Part shown: in pieces, positions 18,824 to 27,454 of the stretch
Position numbering within the stretch: the stretch's first letter is position 1
Layout of the letters: the number at the start of each line of letters is the position of its first letter
Source: Streptomyces aculeolatus
GTDB lineage: Bacteria; Actinomycetota; Actinomycetes; Streptomycetales; Streptomycetaceae
Direction of reading: 5' to 3'
Length of the DNA stretch: 64,000 nt
Assembly (NCBI RefSeq): GCF_020400605.1
Contig: NZ_JAINRD010000007.1
Location: 248,001 to 312,000 of the forward strand
Translations under genes and position numbers: made by a program
The notes under the pieces: generated by a model
Seen by the model: only the letters and a program-made list of their open reading frames with translations
Told to the model about the DNA's origin: nothing
Databases searched by the model: none

Positions 18824-19361
18824 CGTCCTTGCCTCCCTCGCCCACCGGCTGACATGACCAGGGTGGGTTCTTATCGGTGAACGCATGCCCTCCGGGCTGA
18901 GCCAGTCGTGGGGAACGACATCGACGGGCCGGTGGCATGTGGCCATACTGCAGGGTGTCTGTCCTCATCGGCTCAGCGGCAATGCTCTTCGAGTTGCACA
19001 CATCTCTTCAATTTGACGAAGACAATGCAGTGCTCACATGGCAGCCATGGTGCCATTAGTGTAATCGGGAGGAACCTCGCCGGCACCTTTCACATCGAGG
19101 ACACAGAACTTCGCCGAACCTCCTCCAGCCGCGGGCCCTTAGCCCAGGGGAAGCGGTCGAGGGATCTGCCAAGCTGGACATCAGTGTTCGACGGCCCGGC
19201 CGTTTCCGGTGGCTGAAACCGGCTGAATCCCGCTCGGCGTTCGGGTGTTTCCGCAGGCCAAGGCTGTGCAGTCGGTGTTCCGCTTCAACGCGTGAATCTT
19301 TCGAACACCCCCACTTGCCTGTATGCATGCAGGTCAGAGTGCATTGTGACCGGTCTACTCG
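18824..19361. other. Gap upstream of PPK2
   Basis: It contains the PPK2 upstream region on the right and copy B of the dispersed repeat. A plus-strand reading at 18908-19216 has no family resemblance or good ribosome site. No other gene is supported. Confidence 0.5.
19197..19297 (+). repeat. Dispersed repeat, copy B
   Basis: Direct-orientation partner of 14053-14154. The core 19244-19297 matches at 45 of 54 bases. In this copy the upstream frame is broken by a stop, so it is more decayed than copy A. Confidence 0.65.
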
Positions 19362-19499
19362 GCCCGGCCGGGTGGGGGCGTCGGGGTTGATGCCGTCGTA
19401 GATGATGATTCCGCTGCCGTCGGTGACGAGGAGGTCTTCGTGGCCGTCGCCGGGCCAGTCGCCGCGGTGGGGGATTCGGGAGTTGGTCTCCATGCTGCC
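19362..19499 (-). pseudogene. Fragment of an FG-GAP/VCBS repeat protein
   Basis: A short minus-strand stretch reads 'NSRIPHRGDWPGDGHEDLLV', then 'TDGSGIIIYDG'. This is the calcium-binding D-x-D-G-x-x-D pattern of FG-GAP/VCBS repeats, common in secreted Streptomyces proteins and often found near RHS or LamG proteins. There is no start codon, signal peptide or flanking repeat, so this is a leftover fragment of about 45 codons. Confidence 0.6.
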
Positions 19500-19557
19500 C
19501 GTGTTGCCCGACTCGGTGCTCCGTCGCCGTTTGAGCGCTGACGTTGTCGCGTGACCG

Positions 19558-19586
19558 GGCGGGCTCGGCCTTTCGCCGAGCCCGCC
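19558..19586. terminator. Terminator of the GH62 gene
   Basis: GGCGGGCTCGGC and GCCGAGCCCGCC form a perfect 12-bp stem with a five-base CTTTC loop. It lies 35 bases past the stop codon of the arabinofuranosidase gene. Confidence 0.8.
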
Positions 19587-19620
19587 TTCTCCATACCGGA
19601 GTCGGACACCTGTCACGTCG

Positions 19621-21087
19621 TCAGCGCTGCAGTGTCAGCAGGCCCGGACGGTAGGGCAGGAGGCCGTAGTCGCCGCCGGAGTTGGGGCTGCGTCCCTGGT
19701 AGAGCAACTGCAGGTGACAGGGATCGACGGACATGGTCTGATCGGGGCTCGTGCGGATCAGTTCACCATGGCTGATGTCGTTGGTCCAGGTGGCGCCGCT
19801 GTTGGCCTTGCCGGCGAAGGGATTGCTCTCGGTCGCGGCCTGGGGTGTCCATGAGCCGTTCAGACTGGTGGCCGTGAACGAGCGGAAGTAGCGGCCCTGC
19901 GAGCCGATCGCCTCGACGATCATGAGATAGCGGTTCTGGCCCTGGAGCTTGTAGACCTGCGGGGCCTCGAACAAGTTGTTCGTCGTATCGCTCATGACCA
20001 CCGTCGAGTTCGTGCCGAAGCTGCCAGGGAAGTTCCCGATCGGCATACTGGCCCGGTAGATCCTGCCGTTGTCACCGGCGAAGAACAGGTACATGTTCGT
20101 CCCATCGCCGATGAGCGTCTGATCGATGGGGCCTGTTCCGGAGTCGGAGATGCTTCCGGAGAAGAGCACCTGCTGGGATGACCAGCCATTGGGGTTGGTG
20201 GGGTCGCTCGACGTCCGGTAGGAGAAGGCGGTCCCGCCCCACTGGTAGGCGAGCACCCAGATGTTCTTCGGCGCGAAGTAGAAGAGCGTGGGCGCGACGG
20301 TGGAGGCTGACATCGTGTTCTGGCTTGCCGAGGCCATCTCCGGCCAATCGGTGAACAGGCCGAAGTTCATCGAACCCCACGTCGTCCCCGTGTCGTGCGT
20401 CGTGGCATAGACGAGTTGCCTGCCGTTGTAGGGGGCGACGGTGAAGTCCTTGAGCGAGACCCACCCCGGCCTGGGCTGCGCCAGCGCGCCCGTTGATGTC
20501 CAGCGGTATGTCGACGGAAGATCGCAGGGGCCGGGGTTGTTGCTGCCGACCTTGACGAGCTGCCACTGCTGGTTGGCGCCGCCCCAGTCGTCGTACTGGA
20601 CGATGTTCGCGTTGTCGGCGGTGGAGCCGCCTTGCACTTCGAGGGCCTTGTTGCTGTGGCGCGCGACGAACCTCACGTGCCCGTCCGGGCTGTCGGCCAG
20701 CCGCCACTGCTGGTTGGTGCCGTTCAGGTCGGCCCACTGGACGATCGAGCCGCCGTTGGCGGTGGAGAAGTTGTGGACGTCCAGCACCTTGCCGGAGTGG
20801 CGGGACTTGATGCGGTAGTAACCGCCGCCGGAGTCGACGAACTGCCACTGCTGCTGGTTCTGATCGTTTCTGGCCCACTGGGTGATGCGGGCGCCGTCGT
20901 CGGTCGCCAGATTGTAGACGTCGAGTGCCTTGCCGCTGTTGCGGTTGACCAGCACGTACCAGGCGTTGGTGTCGACGGTCGCCGCGCCGGCGGGCTGGGC
21001 GCCGAGGAAGGTGGCCACGAGGAGCAAGGGTGCAAGGACGGCGAGTAAGCGTCTCAGGTGGACCGGGGAGGAGTGGCGAAACCGCAT
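19621..21087 (-). CDS. CBM13 plus GH62 alpha-L-arabinofuranosidase, secreted
   Basis: A 488-residue protein starting at ATG 21087, with GGAG about eight bases upstream. A Sec signal ends near 'AQPAGAATVDTNAWY'. Residues ~37-175 form a ricin-type beta-trefoil (CBM13) with three repeats carrying 'SGKALDV', 'SGKVLDV' and 'SNKALEV', each ending in a Q-x-W motif ('QQWQF', 'QQWRL', 'QQWQL'). The rest is a GH62 five-bladed propeller: 'GWVSLKDFTVAPYNGRQLVY' holds the likely general-base Asp, 'GTGPIDQTLIGDG' the third acidic residue, and 'NNLFEAPQVYKLQG' the likely general-acid Glu. GH62 enzymes cut arabinofuranosyl side chains from arabinoxylan. It diverges from xlnA across a shared control region, which fits joint xylan induction. 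Confidence 0.93.
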   Translation of the reverse strand: MRFRHSSPVHLRRLLAVLAPLLLVATFLGAQPAGAATVDTNAWYVLVNRNSGKALDVYNLATDDGARITQWARNDQNQQQWQFVDSGGGYYRIKSRHSGKVLDVHNFSTANGGSIVQWADLNGTNQQWRLADSPDGHVRFVARHSNKALEVQGGSTADNANIVQYDDWGGANQQWQLVKVGSNNPGPCDLPSTYRWTSTGALAQPRPGWVSLKDFTVAPYNGRQLVYATTHDTGTTWGSMNFGLFTDWPEMASASQNTMSASTVAPTLFYFAPKNIWVLAYQWGGTAFSYRTSSDPTNPNGWSSQQVLFSGSISDSGTGPIDQTLIGDGTNMYLFFAGDNGRIYRASMPIGNFPGSFGTNSTVVMSDTTNNLFEAPQVYKLQGQNRYLMIVEAIGSQGRYFRSFTATSLNGSWTPQAATESNPFAGKANSGATWTNDISHGELIRTSPDQTMSVDPCHLQLLYQGRSPNSGGDYGLLPYRPGLLTLQR

Positions 21088-21165
21088 CGGAGGGTCTCCT
21101 TTGAGGGCGGGGTGAGGTGACCCCTGTGAACCGCGGGGCAGGCGTGCCGGGGGCGGGGGCAGTCT

Positions 21166-21177
21166 CGAAATGTTTCG
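21166..21177. promoter_or_regulatory. CGAAA-TG-TTTCG operator-like site
   Basis: An inverted repeat with CGAAA and TTTCG arms and a two-base spacer, 79 bp upstream of the GH62 start codon. Its position suits repression of the arabinofuranosidase gene. Confidence 0.55.
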
Positions 21178-21376
21178 GAGAGTTCCCGGATGTTCCGACG
21201 CCACAAGCTAGGAATGTGAGGGCTTCCGGTCAAGACCTTCTGTCGACCTGTCCACAACTGTGCCCACCCGTCCGCACGCCACCCCGGCCCCGGATTCGCC
21301 CTGGGCCCGGCCCTGCGCCATCCTGCCGACGGCGGAGCGGGGGGCGTGGCGGCTCCCCGTTCGACCCGCCTTGCTT

Positions 21377-21389
21377 CCGAAATTTTCGG
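21377..21389. promoter_or_regulatory. CCGAAA-T-TTTCGG perfect palindrome
   Basis: Two perfect six-base arms flank a central T. This is the best match in the intergenic region to the GAAA-N-TTTC pattern associated with xylanase regulation in Streptomyces. It lies between the two divergent genes and could serve either. Confidence 0.65.
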
Positions 21390-21396
21390 GCGCACA

Positions 21397-21412
21397 ACGG
21401 AAACTCTTCCGT
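21397..21412. promoter_or_regulatory. ACGGAA-ACTC-TTCCGT inverted repeat
   Basis: Perfect six-base arms with a four-base spacer, eight bases from the CCGAAATTTTCGG site. It may be a second half of a composite operator. Assignment is by similarity only. Confidence 0.4.
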
Positions 21413-21473
21413 GGAAAGTGTTGACGACTCACCGTCAAGCCCTCAATCATCCGTGTTTGAGGGGCTGACCATA

Positions 21474-21489
21474 GTTCGATATTTCGAAC
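21474..21489. promoter_or_regulatory. GTTCGA-TATT-TCGAAC inverted repeat
   Basis: Perfect six-base arms around a four-base AT spacer, about 420 bp upstream of xlnA. It is a possible binding site for a regulator different from the GAAA/TTTC one. Confidence 0.35.
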
Positions 21490-21906
21490 CCCCCGGCCCC
21501 GAGCAATCTGCACTGCACGGCAGATCCCCACGTACCGCTGCACGACAGATCCGCGCACCACAGCGCTGTGCCACCCCGTTTCGTCCCGGTGAGGTTCGCA
21601 CCAGTGCGTCCTGGCTCTTCGCGCCGTCGGAGAGGTACGCGACGCCCCGAGGCGGTCCCCCGGCTGAGCCGCTATGGAGCACGCCCATGCCCGTGTCGAA
21701 ACACCGCCGCCCGCAGTACGTCACCCGCCGGCCGCGCGGATGCTGTCCGTGCCGGTTGAGATCGTCCCGGTTCCCTGACCGCGGTGGCCGGTGATTCCGT
21801 GCCGCGCCCCCGTTCCTCCCCGCCCCGTCCGTCTGCCGAGCGAGAGCAGACGATGCACTCCGCCGCCCTTCAGTCCTTCCGTGACTTCTCCCTTGGAGGC
21901 ACAGCC

Positions 21907-23337
21907 ATGGGCTCGTATGCCCTTCCCAGACCCGGTATCCGCCGGAAGCTCCGCGGCCTGCTGTTGGCGCTGGTCGCCGGCGTCCTCGGTACCGTCGCCA
22001 CGCTGGCCGCACCGCCGCCCGCGAACGCCGCGGAGAGCACGCTCGGCGCCGCGGCGGCCCAGAGCGGCCGCTACTTCGGCACCGCCATCGCCTCGGGCAG
22101 GCTGGGCGACTCGGCGTACACGTCGATCGCGAGCCGCGAGTTCAACTCGGTGACGGCCGAGAACGAGATGAAGATCGACGCCACCGAGCCGAACCGGGGC
22201 CAGTTCAACTTCTCCGCCGGTGACCGCGTCTACAACTGGGCGGTGCAGAACGGAAAGGAGGTGCGCGGCCACACCCTGGCCTGGCACGCCCAGCAACCCG
22301 GCTGGATGCAGAGCCTCAGTGGCAGCACCCTGCGCCAGGCGATGATCGACCACATCAACGGCGTGATGAGCCACTACAAGGGCAAGATCACCCAGTGGGA
22401 CGTCGTGAACGAGGCGTTCGCCGACGGGAACTCGGGAGCGCGGCGCGACTCCAACCTGCAGCGCACCGGCAACGACTGGATCGAGGTCGCCTTCCGTACC
22501 GCGCGCGCCGCCGACCCGGCCGCCAAGCTCTGCTACAACGACTACAACATCGAGAACTGGACCTGGGCCAAGACCCAGGCCGTGTACGCCATGGTCCGGG
22601 ACTTCAAACAGCGCGGCGTACCGATCGACTGCGTCGGCTTCCAGTCGCACTTCAACAGCGGCAGCCCGTACAACAGCAACTTCCGCACCACCCTGGAGAG
22701 CTTCGCCGCCCTCGGCGTCGACGTGGCCATCACCGAACTCGACATCCAGGGCGCCTCGCCCACGACCTACGCCAACGTGACCAACGACTGCCTGGCCGTC
22801 CCGCGCTGCCTGGGCATCACCGTCTGGGGCGTACGCGACACCGACTCCTGGCGGGCACAGGACACGCCGCTGCTGTTCAACGGCGACGGCAGCAAGAAGC
22901 CCGCCTACACCGCCGTCCTGAACGCCCTCAACGGCGGCTCCACCACGCCCCCCGGGGATTCCGGACAGATCAGGGGCGCCGGTTCGGGCCGCTGCCTGGA
23001 CGTGCCGAACGGCAGTACCGCCGACGGCACCCAGGTCCAGTTGTGGGACTGCAACAGCGGCACCAACCAGCAGTGGGAGTCCACTGCCGACGGCGAGCTC
23101 AGGGTCTACGGCAACAAGTGCCTGGACGCCGCCGGCACCGGCAACGGCGCCAAAGTCCAGATCTACAGCTGCTGGGGCGGCGACAACCAGAAATGGCGCC
23201 TCAATTCCGACGGATCCATCGTCGGCGTCCAGTCCGGCCTCTGCCTCGACGCCGTCGGAACCGGCACCGCCAACGGCACCCCGATCCAGCTCTACACCTG
23301 CTCGAACGGCAGCAACCAACTCTGGACCCGCACCTGA
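21907..23337 (+). CDS. xlnA: GH10 endo-1,4-beta-xylanase with C-terminal CBM13
   Basis: The protein has 476 residues. The ATG at 21907 ('MGSYALPRPGIRRKL') follows GGAGG and matches the start of Streptomyces lividans xylanase A; the upstream in-frame ATG is ignored. A long Sec signal of about 41 residues ends at 'PPANAAEST'. The GH10 barrel has the acid/base Glu169 in 'QWDVVNEAF' and the nucleophile Glu277 in 'AITELDIQG'. Those equal Glu128 and Glu236 of mature S. lividans XlnA after subtracting the signal. A Gly/Ser/Thr/Pro linker (~345-355) leads to a CBM13 beta-trefoil with three 'CLD' and 'NQ-x-W' repeats that binds xylan. It cuts xylan internally outside the cell. The esterase gene follows 30 bp downstream, so the two are probably co-transcribed. 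Confidence 0.96.
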   Translation: MGSYALPRPGIRRKLRGLLLALVAGVLGTVATLAAPPPANAAESTLGAAAAQSGRYFGTAIASGRLGDSAYTSIASREFNSVTAENEMKIDATEPNRGQFNFSAGDRVYNWAVQNGKEVRGHTLAWHAQQPGWMQSLSGSTLRQAMIDHINGVMSHYKGKITQWDVVNEAFADGNSGARRDSNLQRTGNDWIEVAFRTARAADPAAKLCYNDYNIENWTWAKTQAVYAMVRDFKQRGVPIDCVGFQSHFNSGSPYNSNFRTTLESFAALGVDVAITELDIQGASPTTYANVTNDCLAVPRCLGITVWGVRDTDSWRAQDTPLLFNGDGSKKPAYTAVLNALNGGSTTPPGDSGQIRGAGSGRCLDVPNGSTADGTQVQLWDCNSGTNQQWESTADGELRVYGNKCLDAAGTGNGAKVQIYSCWGGDNQKWRLNSDGSIVGVQSGLCLDAVGTGTANGTPIQLYTCSNGSNQLWTRT

Positions 23338-23367
23338 GGGAGCCTGATTGAGCGAAAGGGTGAATCG

Positions 23368-24738
23368 ATGAAGACCTACGGCACGGCTTCCTCCGCCCCT
23401 CCGCGAAGACATCGCTGGTGGTCCCGGATCGCCGCCGTGGTGGCGGCGGCCCTCGCGATCGGCATGCTCGCCGTGGCGAATCCGGCGCCCGCCGAGGCGG
23501 CGACGGTGGACACCAACGCCTGGTACGTCCTGGTCAATCGCCACAGCGGCAAGGCGCTCGACGTCGCCGAAGTGTCCACCGCCGACGGCGCACGGGTCAG
23601 CCAGTGGACGCGCCACGACGGAGCCAACCAGCAGTGGCAGTTCGTGGACTCCGGCGACGGTTTCTACCGGCTCAAGGCCCGGCATTCGGGCAAGGTCCTC
23701 GACGTGGCCGGCGTCTCCACCGCCGACGGTGCCGCGATCCAGCAGTGGACCGACCACAACGGGGCCAACCAGCAGTTCCGCCTGGCCGACTCCGACGCCG
23801 GCCACGTCCGGCTGATCAACCGCAACAGCGGCAAGGCGGTGCAGGTGCAGGGCGACTCCACCGCCGACGGCGCCAACGTCGTCCAGTACACCGACGGGGG
23901 CGGCGCCAGCCAGCAATGGCAGATGATCAAGCTGTCGTCCGACGGCGGCGGCGGATGCGGCAGCGCCCCGACCCTGACCAGCGGTACGCACACGATTCAA
24001 AGCGGCGGTCAGAGCCGCAGCTTCATCCTCAGGGTCCCCACCAACTACGACAACAACCACCCCTACCGGCTGATCTTCGCGTTCCACTGGCGGGGCGGAA
24101 CCGCCGGCGACGTCGCCTCGGGCGGAACGAGCGGGACCGCCTGGTCCTACTACGGCCAGCAGGAACAGTCGAACAACAGCGCGATCCTCGTCGCCCCCCA
24201 GGGCTTCGGAAACGGCTGGGCCAATTCGAACGGTGAGGACGTCACCTTCGTCGACGACATGATCCGGCTGATCGAGGGTGACCTCTGTGTCAACACGGCA
24301 CAGCGTTTCGCCACCGGATTCAGCTGGGGCGGCGGAATGAGCTACGCACTCGCATGCAGCCGGGCGGACGTCTTCAGGGCCGTCGCGGTCATATCCGGCG
24401 CCCAGATCAGCGGGTGCAGCGGCGGCACCCAGCCCATCGCCTACTTCGGAATCCACGGCATCGGCGACTCCGTGCTCAACATCTCGCAAGGACGGTCCCT
24501 GCGCGACAAATTCGTCAGCAACAACGGCTGCACCCCGCAGAGCCCGCGCGAGCCCGCACCGGGCAGCCGAACGCACATCACCACCACCTACTCGGGCTGC
24601 CGTGCCGGGTACCCGGTCCAATGGGCCGCGTTCGACGGCGGGCACATACCCGGTCCGGTCGACGGCTCCACCGGCGAAAGCGGCGTCACCACCTGGACCA
24701 AAGCAGAGATCTGGAGGTTCTTCGCACAGTTCCAGTGA
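23368..24738 (+). CDS. CBM13-linked esterase, feruloyl/acetyl-xylan esterase type
   Basis: 456 residues with GAAAGGG before the ATG. A Sec signal ends near 'APAEAATVD'. Residues ~45-190 are a CBM13 trefoil very like that of the GH62 protein at 19621-21087. After a Gly-rich linker comes an alpha/beta-hydrolase of the feruloyl esterase/PHB-depolymerase family: oxyanion region 'IFAFHWRGGTAGD', nucleophile Ser in 'FATGFSWGGGMSYALAC', Asp region 'YFGIHGIGDSVLNIS' and final His in 'FDGGHIPGP'. Cysteines suggest disulfides in the secreted enzyme. It likely removes ferulate or acetate from xylan, helping XlnA. Family membership is firm; the exact ester is not. Confidence 0.88.
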   Translation: MKTYGTASSAPPRRHRWWSRIAAVVAAALAIGMLAVANPAPAEAATVDTNAWYVLVNRHSGKALDVAEVSTADGARVSQWTRHDGANQQWQFVDSGDGFYRLKARHSGKVLDVAGVSTADGAAIQQWTDHNGANQQFRLADSDAGHVRLINRNSGKAVQVQGDSTADGANVVQYTDGGGASQQWQMIKLSSDGGGGCGSAPTLTSGTHTIQSGGQSRSFILRVPTNYDNNHPYRLIFAFHWRGGTAGDVASGGTSGTAWSYYGQQEQSNNSAILVAPQGFGNGWANSNGEDVTFVDDMIRLIEGDLCVNTAQRFATGFSWGGGMSYALACSRADVFRAVAVISGAQISGCSGGTQPIAYFGIHGIGDSVLNISQGRSLRDKFVSNNGCTPQSPREPAPGSRTHITTTYSGCRAGYPVQWAAFDGGHIPGPVDGSTGESGVTTWTKAEIWRFFAQFQ

Positions 24739-24751
24739 CACACCCGCACCA

Positions 24752-24786
24752 CGGAGTGGAGCCGGGACGAACCTGGCTCCACTCCG
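24752..24786. terminator. Terminator of the xlnA-esterase transcript
   Basis: CGGAGTGGAGCC and GGCTCCACTCCG make a perfect 12-bp stem with an 11-base loop. It starts 13 bases after the esterase stop and also faces the convergent gene at 24865. Confidence 0.85.
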
Positions 24787-24864
24787 CCCGTCCACCCCGG
24801 ACAGCTGAGCCGTACCGAGATGTGTGGAGACCCCGGAGGCTCCGGGTGCCGCGCACCCGAACCA

Positions 24865-26580
24865 TCAGGTCGGCCGAGGGCCGCGTGCCTCCCGGAGCAG
24901 CTCCCATCCGGCCTCGGCGGCTTCCCCGGCCACGGCGCGCGGGTCGCCCTCGCCGGCCAGCACCTTGTACTCGGTATGCCCGAGGAGCTGCCACGCTGCA
25001 CGCATCTCCGGCCACGACGGCATCACTTGGCCGTCGCCGCACTGACCGATGTACGGACGCAGGACCGCGTCCCGGGCGGCGACGGTGCCCATCGCCTCCT
25101 CCTGCACGGGTACCAGTTGCTGAAGTCTGTTGAGGTCTTCACCCGCGTCCGGTTGGGACAGATAGGAGGTCACCAGGTCGCGTGCCGCGGGAACGTTCGG
25201 TGCCCCCCGGTAGATGTAGAAGCCGTACACCGAGACCATCGACACGGCTTGCCCGTCACCCAGCGGAGGTACCGCGGCGACGCTCACGTCCATGCGCTGC
25301 TCCTTGATCGAGGCGAGGGCCCGTGAGGAGCAGACCAGAAACGGGGCGCGGCCCTCCAAGAAGAGCGGCAATGCTTCCGCGCGGCCGATGTCCGGGTTCA
25401 GCGCGCCGCTGCCGCCCGGGCCGGTGCCGAGCCCGCTCAGCCGGTCGAACGCGTTCACGAAGTTCTCGCGCCACGCTGAGATGTCCTCGAACCTGTCGGC
25501 GCCGCCCGTTGCGGAGGGAGTCCCGCGCAGGCCGAAGAACGTCCCGCCGCAGCTGGAGAACAGTGGCCACATGTGGTACGGGTCGCCGGCATTCCCCGCC
25601 GGATCAGGGGAGCCGACCTGGAGCGCGACCCCGGTGCCGTCCTCGATCCCTTTGGCTTCGACGGCTGCGTCACCGGCGCGGACGGCCTCGGCGAACGTCG
25701 TCGGCATCGGACCGCTGCCCGCAAGCGCGTTGTTGCGGATCAGAGCCACGCTGTCGAAGACGTACGGTATCGCGTAGAGCTGGTCCTGGCTGGTGAGCGC
25801 TTCCACGGCGACAGGGGAGATCCGAGCCAGCCCCGCAGGGCTGAACGGCGGCTCCAGCACCGAGCCTTCCTGCACGACGCGCCCGATCCAGTCATGCGGC
25901 CCGGCCACCACATCCGGAACGTGGTAGCCGCGTGGTGGGCGGCCGGTCGCGACGAGTGCGGTGAGCGCTTCTTCCAGCGCCTCGGTGCGGTCGAACGACT
26001 CCACCCTGACGGAGACCGCGTACTTTCTGCGGAAAGCACTGGAAGACCCGAAGTATTTCGCCAGAGTGCGAGCCCGGGTCCGCTCCGCCCAGACCACCAG
26101 CGAACGCACCCGGTCGAGCCGCTCTTCGTGGAGAGACCAGTAGCCCTTGCCGTCCCGGAAGGTGATCTGCACATCGTGCGGTGTGCCGTGGTGCCTGGTC
26201 GAGGCATCCGCGGGAGACGGCCTGGCCCTCACCGACCGGTGGACGTCGTCGCTCTGCCACAGATGCGCGTCGCCCGCCTTGAGGACGGCGATGTCCTTGC
26301 GGGCCGTACGCAGGTGTGCGCCACAGGTGACAGTGACGACCAACTTCTGGAACGTGGCCGTGGACTCGTTGAGGACGAGGGCGCCTGTCGAGTCGGGGCC
26401 CGAATCGACCTGCCAGCCGATCTTGAGGTTCTTCGCCCGCACCGTCCGCTGGTTGGAACGGATGGCGCGTGTGAGGGCGATGGCTCCTGTGATCGCGGTG
26501 CAGACGGCGACGACGGTGGAGGCAACGACTTCGACGTTACTCAGTAACGGCAACACCGCCGCGTAGTCAAGTGACCGCAT
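24865..26580 (-). CDS. Membrane-tethered solute-binding-protein-like protein
   Basis: This protein has 571 residues from ATG 26580; a GTG at 26601 is an equal alternative and neither has a clear ribosome site. A transmembrane helix near the N-terminus ('VVASTVVAVCTAITGAIAL') is followed by a ~150-residue beta-rich domain of unknown type ('LVVTVTCGAHLRTARKD'). The second half is an ABC-type extracellular solute-binding fold of the maltose/sugar class: 'DQLYAIPYVFDSVALIRNN', 'GDPYHMWPLFSSCGG', 'EGRAPFLVCSS' and 'SMVSVYGFYIYRGA'. There is no lipobox and no permease or ATPase gene nearby, so it may be a sensor or orphan receptor rather than a transporter subunit. It lies convergent to the xylan genes. 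Confidence 0.75.
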   Translation of the reverse strand: MRSLDYAAVLPLLSNVEVVASTVVAVCTAITGAIALTRAIRSNQRTVRAKNLKIGWQVDSGPDSTGALVLNESTATFQKLVVTVTCGAHLRTARKDIAVLKAGDAHLWQSDDVHRSVRARPSPADASTRHHGTPHDVQITFRDGKGYWSLHEERLDRVRSLVVWAERTRARTLAKYFGSSSAFRRKYAVSVRVESFDRTEALEEALTALVATGRPPRGYHVPDVVAGPHDWIGRVVQEGSVLEPPFSPAGLARISPVAVEALTSQDQLYAIPYVFDSVALIRNNALAGSGPMPTTFAEAVRAGDAAVEAKGIEDGTGVALQVGSPDPAGNAGDPYHMWPLFSSCGGTFFGLRGTPSATGGADRFEDISAWRENFVNAFDRLSGLGTGPGGSGALNPDIGRAEALPLFLEGRAPFLVCSSRALASIKEQRMDVSVAAVPPLGDGQAVSMVSVYGFYIYRGAPNVPAARDLVTSYLSQPDAGEDLNRLQQLVPVQEEAMGTVAARDAVLRPYIGQCGDGQVMPSWPEMRAAWQLLGHTEYKVLAGEGDPRAVAGEAAEAGWELLREARGPRPT

Positions 26581-26665
26581 TGCCGCACCATACCCAGGCA
26601 CCTGCGACTTCGCGAGAAGTTCGAGGTCGGAAGCCGGCTCCGGCGGACCTGCCCGGTCCCCCGGA

Positions 26666-27454
26666 CTACTCGGGCGGCGGTGGCGGGTCGTCCCCGTCGC
26701 GGTCCTGCTGCTCGGGCTTGTTGGGGGCGCCTGCGATGGCGTTCTGGAAGCGGGTGCGCAGGCCGCTCCAGTGGGCGTCGTGACGGGCCGCGCGGCGGGT
26801 GGCGCGGGCGAGTTTGTGCGGTCGGTGGGTGTAGAAGCGGTGGGCCCAGGGCGATTTGGGACGGGCCAGGCGGATCGCGCCGACCGCGCCGATGAAGGGG
26901 ATCACCACGCCGAGCACGCCCATGCGGAACTTGCCCTTGGCGAAGGAGACCACGGCGATGAGGGTGCCGAGGATGAGGTTGAGCGCCCACAGGAGCGCCC
27001 CCTGCTCCTGCAGCCCTCCCTGGTCGTCCACGTCGAAGGGGGACGAGCCGATCAGCATCATGCCGACGACCACGGACGTCAGCACGGTGACCTCGACCGA
27101 GGTGCGGCCCTGCTCGCTCCAGTAGACGTCGTGCAGGTGGAGGATCAGGGCGAACTCGTCGAGCACCAGACCCGTGCCCATGCCGAACACGACGGCGACC
27201 ACGGACTCGGCGACCACGCCTCCCTCCACGAAGATCGCGCCGAAGCCCCCGATCACCATGAGAACGACCCCCGGCACCACGTGGTGGATGTGCATCCCGC
27301 CGGGGTTGACGTTCCGGAACGGTCCCCGGCCGGCGCGGATCATGCGGGTGATGCTGCGCGTGACGAGGAAGGTGACCACCAGGGCTGCCAGGGCCAGCAG
27401 CGGGGGTACCCGCGCGGTGTCGACCATGGCGAGGTTGAGCCGGCCGTCGCCCAT
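26666..27454 (-). CDS. Conserved integral membrane protein
   Basis: The 262-residue product has five or six hydrophobic helices: residues ~18-34 'LLALAALVVTFLVT', then segments around 'VVPGVVLMVIGGFGAIF', 'SVVAVVFGMGTGLVLDEFAL', 'VEVTVLTSVVVGMMLIG', 'ALNLILGTLIAVVSFAKG' and 'VLGVVIPFIGAVGAI'. A 'NPGGMHIHHVVPG' motif with adjacent histidines recurs in this family and may bind metal. The C-terminal ~60 residues are basic then proline-rich and probably cytoplasmic. The function is unknown. GAAAGG lies upstream of the ATG. Confidence 0.75.
   Translation of the reverse strand: MGDGRLNLAMVDTARVPPLLALAALVVTFLVTRSITRMIRAGRGPFRNVNPGGMHIHHVVPGVVLMVIGGFGAIFVEGGVVAESVVAVVFGMGTGLVLDEFALILHLHDVYWSEQGRTSVEVTVLTSVVVGMMLIGSSPFDVDDQGGLQEQGALLWALNLILGTLIAVVSFAKGKFRMGVLGVVIPFIGAVGAIRLARPKSPWAHRFYTHRPHKLARATRRAARHDAHWSGLRTRFQNAIAGAPNKPEQQDRDGDDPPPPPE

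Larger units (their letters stand above)
21088..21906. promoter_or_regulatory. Divergent control region of the xylan genes
   Basis: This 819-bp region separates the GH62 gene from xlnA and contains no convincing gene. It holds several GAAA/TTTC-type inverted repeats (listed separately). These resemble operators described upstream of Streptomyces xylanase and xyloside genes, where repression is relieved by xylan breakdown products. A GGAGG ribosome site lies eight bases before the xlnA ATG. Confidence 0.7.

Noticed and set aside
18908..19216. Plus-strand reading upstream of PPK2
   Set aside because: Composition is irregular, no ribosome site, and it overlaps decayed sequence.
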